The notes under the pieces are model-generated. The model saw only the letters and a list, made by a program, of their open reading frames with translations, searched no databases and was not told the DNA's origin. This document shows, piece after piece, positions 8,401 to 9,510 of a stretch of DNA of 9,510 nucleotides. How positions within the stretch are numbered: the first letter of the stretch is position 1; each line of letters opens with the position of its first letter. Source of the DNA: Ignavibacteriota bacterium (GTDB lineage: Bacteria; Bacteroidota; Kapaibacteriia; Palsa-1295); assembly GCA_003151215.1 (NCBI GenBank), contig PLXB01000326.1, forward strand, positions 1 through 9,510, read 5' to 3'. The position numbers and the translations under genes are program-made.

Positions 8401-8562
8401 TGCGCCGGGATATGCCGTAACGACAGTGACGAAAGGGAAATCCATCTTGGGCAAAAGATCGACTCCGAGCTTCGAGAAGCCGAACAGCCCGAGTACGGCA
8501 AGCGCGACGAAAATGATCGTAATAAATGCCGGGCGTTTGATCGAAAGTTCTGTAATGGTCAT
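5413..8562 (-). CDS. RND multidrug-type efflux pump, inner-membrane permease (HAE-1/AcrB family)
   Basis: 1049 residues, the normal length for AcrB-like pumps. These form inner-membrane trimers that use the proton gradient to drive toxic compounds through an adaptor and an outer-membrane channel. The N-terminus (ITELSIKRPAF, TM1 about 11-30) and the LGVDLLPKMDFP...AYPGAGPEEIE segment are typical. TM2-TM6 run at about 335-485 and contain GILVDDSIVVLEN, with the proton-relay pair D402/D403. TM8-TM12 run at about 863-1018 and include K931 (TKNAILIVD) plus R961 and T968 (RLRPIIMTT), matching AcrB D407/D408, K940, R971 and T978 by motif. The two periplasmic loops lie at about 31-334 and 553-862. 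The Asp pair indicates an amphiphile/drug pump rather than a heavy-metal (CusA) pump, but the substrate cannot be read from sequence. The ATG has an AT-rich leader without a clear SD. The gene follows the adaptor by 39 bases and ends at a terminator. Confidence 0.97.
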   Translation of the reverse strand: MTITELSIKRPAFITIIFVALAVLGLFGFSKLGVDLLPKMDFPFVTVVTAYPGAGPEEIEDLVTKPIEEAVAATSNLDNVRSFSNEGYSIVLGQYLLTANSDQAAADVQSRVDQIRSKLPKDAEVPKIQKNDISAAPILRMALTSTVLTPSELFQLAKDKLKTRIEATEGVAEVDISGGRERQIKVSVDNDKLLSYNLSINQVEQALAGANLDFPTGKVSQPTDQYLVRVKGKFQSVEEMKTLPVVTLPSGSTVYLGDIAKVEDSYNEDREPTRLDLKEAVGVNVIKTSDANSTQTADNVYKIIHKLEDEYKQDGIKFDIAQDVTTFTRASIEEVFSALLLAILLVSCVLFLFLRSGRNALIVLVSIPTSLISTLFFMWIFGFTINMMSMMALSLVIGILVDDSIVVLENIHRKLEEGETPVNAAIKGRNEIGFAAIAITLVDVVVFLPISLVSGLAGKILRQFGLTVVISTLLSLFVSFTLTPMLAAKFGRAHEAIKFKPLRWISDKFEAFQDWLEIKYKNILAWSLQHRWVIVSTSVLLFFGSCSLVITGKIGGEFFTNPDRGEFAANFDFPAGTNTETADSLVNVYEKILVKDKNIERFQTVVGKQENAWGVTERPSVGQISVRIVEPSKRIRTTDAEMKNVTELAKQVPGLIVRTSPVGIFGSANQAPIQIETRGDDLAKISSYSDTLMEHIKNIPGLKDLKSSYEEGQPEVKIIFDRDRLASSGLTIGEAALAVRTALAGNTDVKYKEGETEYDINVILDKIDRSNSKDVGEVTLVNHTGQQFKVSDVATLYYGKGPSQITRKNRERVVIIYGNLSGRPLGDMVTDIKKVIATLPRGSGISEPYFAGDAENQQRSNADMLVAFVLAILFVYMVMVALFESYVHPFTIMFSLPVALIGALFFLFIFHKTLSLFTIVGIIMLMGLVTKNAILIVDRTNARRALGHSVTDSLLEAGPTRLRPIIMTTVTMILGMLPLAAGVGLGSEFRQGMALVIIGGLTSSMLLTLVLIPVMYTFVEGWRTKFPIFFKKILFLGKLKKPRPEYEGA

Positions 8563-8601
8563 AACAATAAAAAATTAAAAATGCAGGGTTATCGGTAGAA
8601 T

Positions 8602-9510
8602 TTAATTTTGAATTCGTACTTTCGCGCCATCCTTTAGTTGTGCCTGCCCGAAGGTAACGACGGTCTCTCCCTGAGCAAGTCCTTCAATGATCTCCGCGCG
8701 ATCTGTTGTCGTTGTTCCGATCTTCAGGCCGCGAAGATGTGCAAAGCCTTTCTCATCGACGACGAATGCCTGCGTACGTGTGCCGTTATAGATGATTGCG
8801 GCAGCAGGAACGGTTGGAACATTGCGTGCAGCTTCGCGATCGATCTCGGCACGGGCGAACATGCCGCTTTTTAAAGCTCTGTCGTTATTCGGAATTTCCA
8901 CTTCCACGACATAGGAGCGCGCCATATCCGCTTTGCTGGAAATTGTCGAGATCGTGCCTTCAAATTCTTTTCCTGCCACGGCATCGACCGATACTTTTAC
9001 TTTATCGCCGATCTTGATCAGCGGCACATCCATTTCTCCGACATTGATCTTTAGCTTCATTTTTGAATCGTCAACGATCGTAGCAACTTTTGTATTATTG
9101 CTCATCAGTTCGCCTTGATTGACGTAGCGCATTGCAACAATTCCGGCAAACGGTGATTTGATCGTTGCATCGGCAAGCTGTCGTTTTGCCAATGACTCCC
9201 CGGATTGAGCAGCTTTAAGAGATGCATCAGCGCTTTTGACCTGAAGCTCGGCAAGTTCGACCTGGCTTTTTGTCACTGCATCGGATTTCAGAAGTTCTTG
9301 TGTCCGCGATAGATCTATCTTTGCTTTATCCAACGCCGCTTCGGCCATGAGGTGCTGGGCTTCGGCTTGTTTTACACCGATCGCTTTCAACTCGTTATCG
9401 ACAATGACCAGAGGCGAGCCTTGCCCGACGCGCGAACCGTTATTCACGCTGACTGATAAGATGCGCCCTTGTGTCTCGCTGTTGACATTCGCTTCGCGAA
9501 TTCCCTCAAG
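8602..9510 (-). CDS. RND efflux periplasmic adaptor (membrane fusion protein), N-terminus missing
   Basis: 302 residues are visible; the frame is open to the right edge, so the start, signal peptide and first strands lie outside the window. The adaptor bridges the inner-membrane pump and an outer-membrane channel in the periplasm. Seen in order (numbering from the edge): first half of the lipoyl/barrel-sandwich domain (NSETQGRILSVSVNNGSRVGQG, about 9-31), an alpha-helical hairpin rich in Ala/Glu/Lys/Gln (about 38-110, with LLKSDAVTKSQVELAE at the turn), the second half of the lipoyl domain (ATIKSPFAGIV, then VNQGELM), a beta-barrel domain (about 135-220; GDKVKVSVDAV, LKSGMFARAEI) and a membrane-proximal domain (VPAAAIIYNG to GAKVRIQN). 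A GTG at 9447 is an internal codon, not the start, because the preceding 21 codons encode conserved family sequence. It lies 39 bases upstream of the pump gene, and the two very probably form one operon. Confidence 0.95.
   Translation of the reverse strand, partial: LEGIREANVNSETQGRILSVSVNNGSRVGQGSPLVIVDNELKAIGVKQAEAQHLMAEAALDKAKIDLSRTQELLKSDAVTKSQVELAELQVKSADASLKAAQSGESLAKRQLADATIKSPFAGIVAMRYVNQGELMSNNTKVATIVDDSKMKLKINVGEMDVPLIKIGDKVKVSVDAVAGKEFEGTISTISSKADMARSYVVEVEIPNNDRALKSGMFARAEIDREAARNVPTVPAAAIIYNGTRTQAFVVDEKGFAHLRGLKIGTTTTDRAEIIEGLAQGETVVTFGQAQLKDGAKVRIQN

Overview
All supported genes in this 9.5 kb window lie on the minus strand, so transcription runs from right to left. The two secreted proteins next to each other at the left end both carry (or begin) a Bacteroidota-type type IX secretion (T9SS, Por) C-terminal sorting tail. 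Together with a moderate GC content, AT-rich leaders and generally weak Shine-Dalgarno (SD) sites, this points to a Gram-negative member of the Fibrobacterota-Chlorobiota-Bacteroidota group, such as Bacteroidota sensu lato, Ignavibacteriota or a Kapabacteria-like lineage. Nothing in the window fixes the genus.

Layout in order of transcription. (1) 9510-8602: periplasmic adaptor (membrane fusion protein) of an RND efflux pump, cut at its N-terminus by the window edge. (2) 8562-5413: a full-length 1049-residue RND inner-membrane pump of the HAE-1/AcrB type, with its proton-relay residues intact. Its 3' untranslated region (5412-5271) holds a wobble-containing hairpin and then a clear intrinsic terminator. 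(3) 5154-3913: a 413-residue Omp85/D15 outer-membrane beta-barrel with no room for POTRA domains. (4) 3832-1727: a 701-residue secreted protein with 13 Asp-box (BNR) repeats and a T9SS tail. (5) 1712-1: a secreted glycoside hydrolase resembling family GH44, followed by the beginning of a second T9SS tail and cut at its C-terminus by the left window edge.

Functionally there are two blocks. Adaptor and pump form an efflux operon that ends at the 5271-5309 terminator; no outer-membrane channel (TolC-like) gene is visible, so it must lie upstream, outside the window, or elsewhere in the genome. The second block is an outer-membrane/secretion set. The Asp-box protein and the GH44-like enzyme are 14 bases apart and are probably co-transcribed T9SS cargo; the Omp85 barrel just upstream may be co-transcribed with them or simply adjacent.

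The most striking sequence-level signal is that the two adjacent cargo genes share an almost identical stretch of DNA (77 of 83 bases) encoding the start of the sorting tail, while the rest of the two proteins is unrelated. This suggests recent duplication or gene conversion of the secretion tag. I found no mobile elements, CRISPR arrays, tRNA or rRNA genes, and no clear evidence of an entirely new system.
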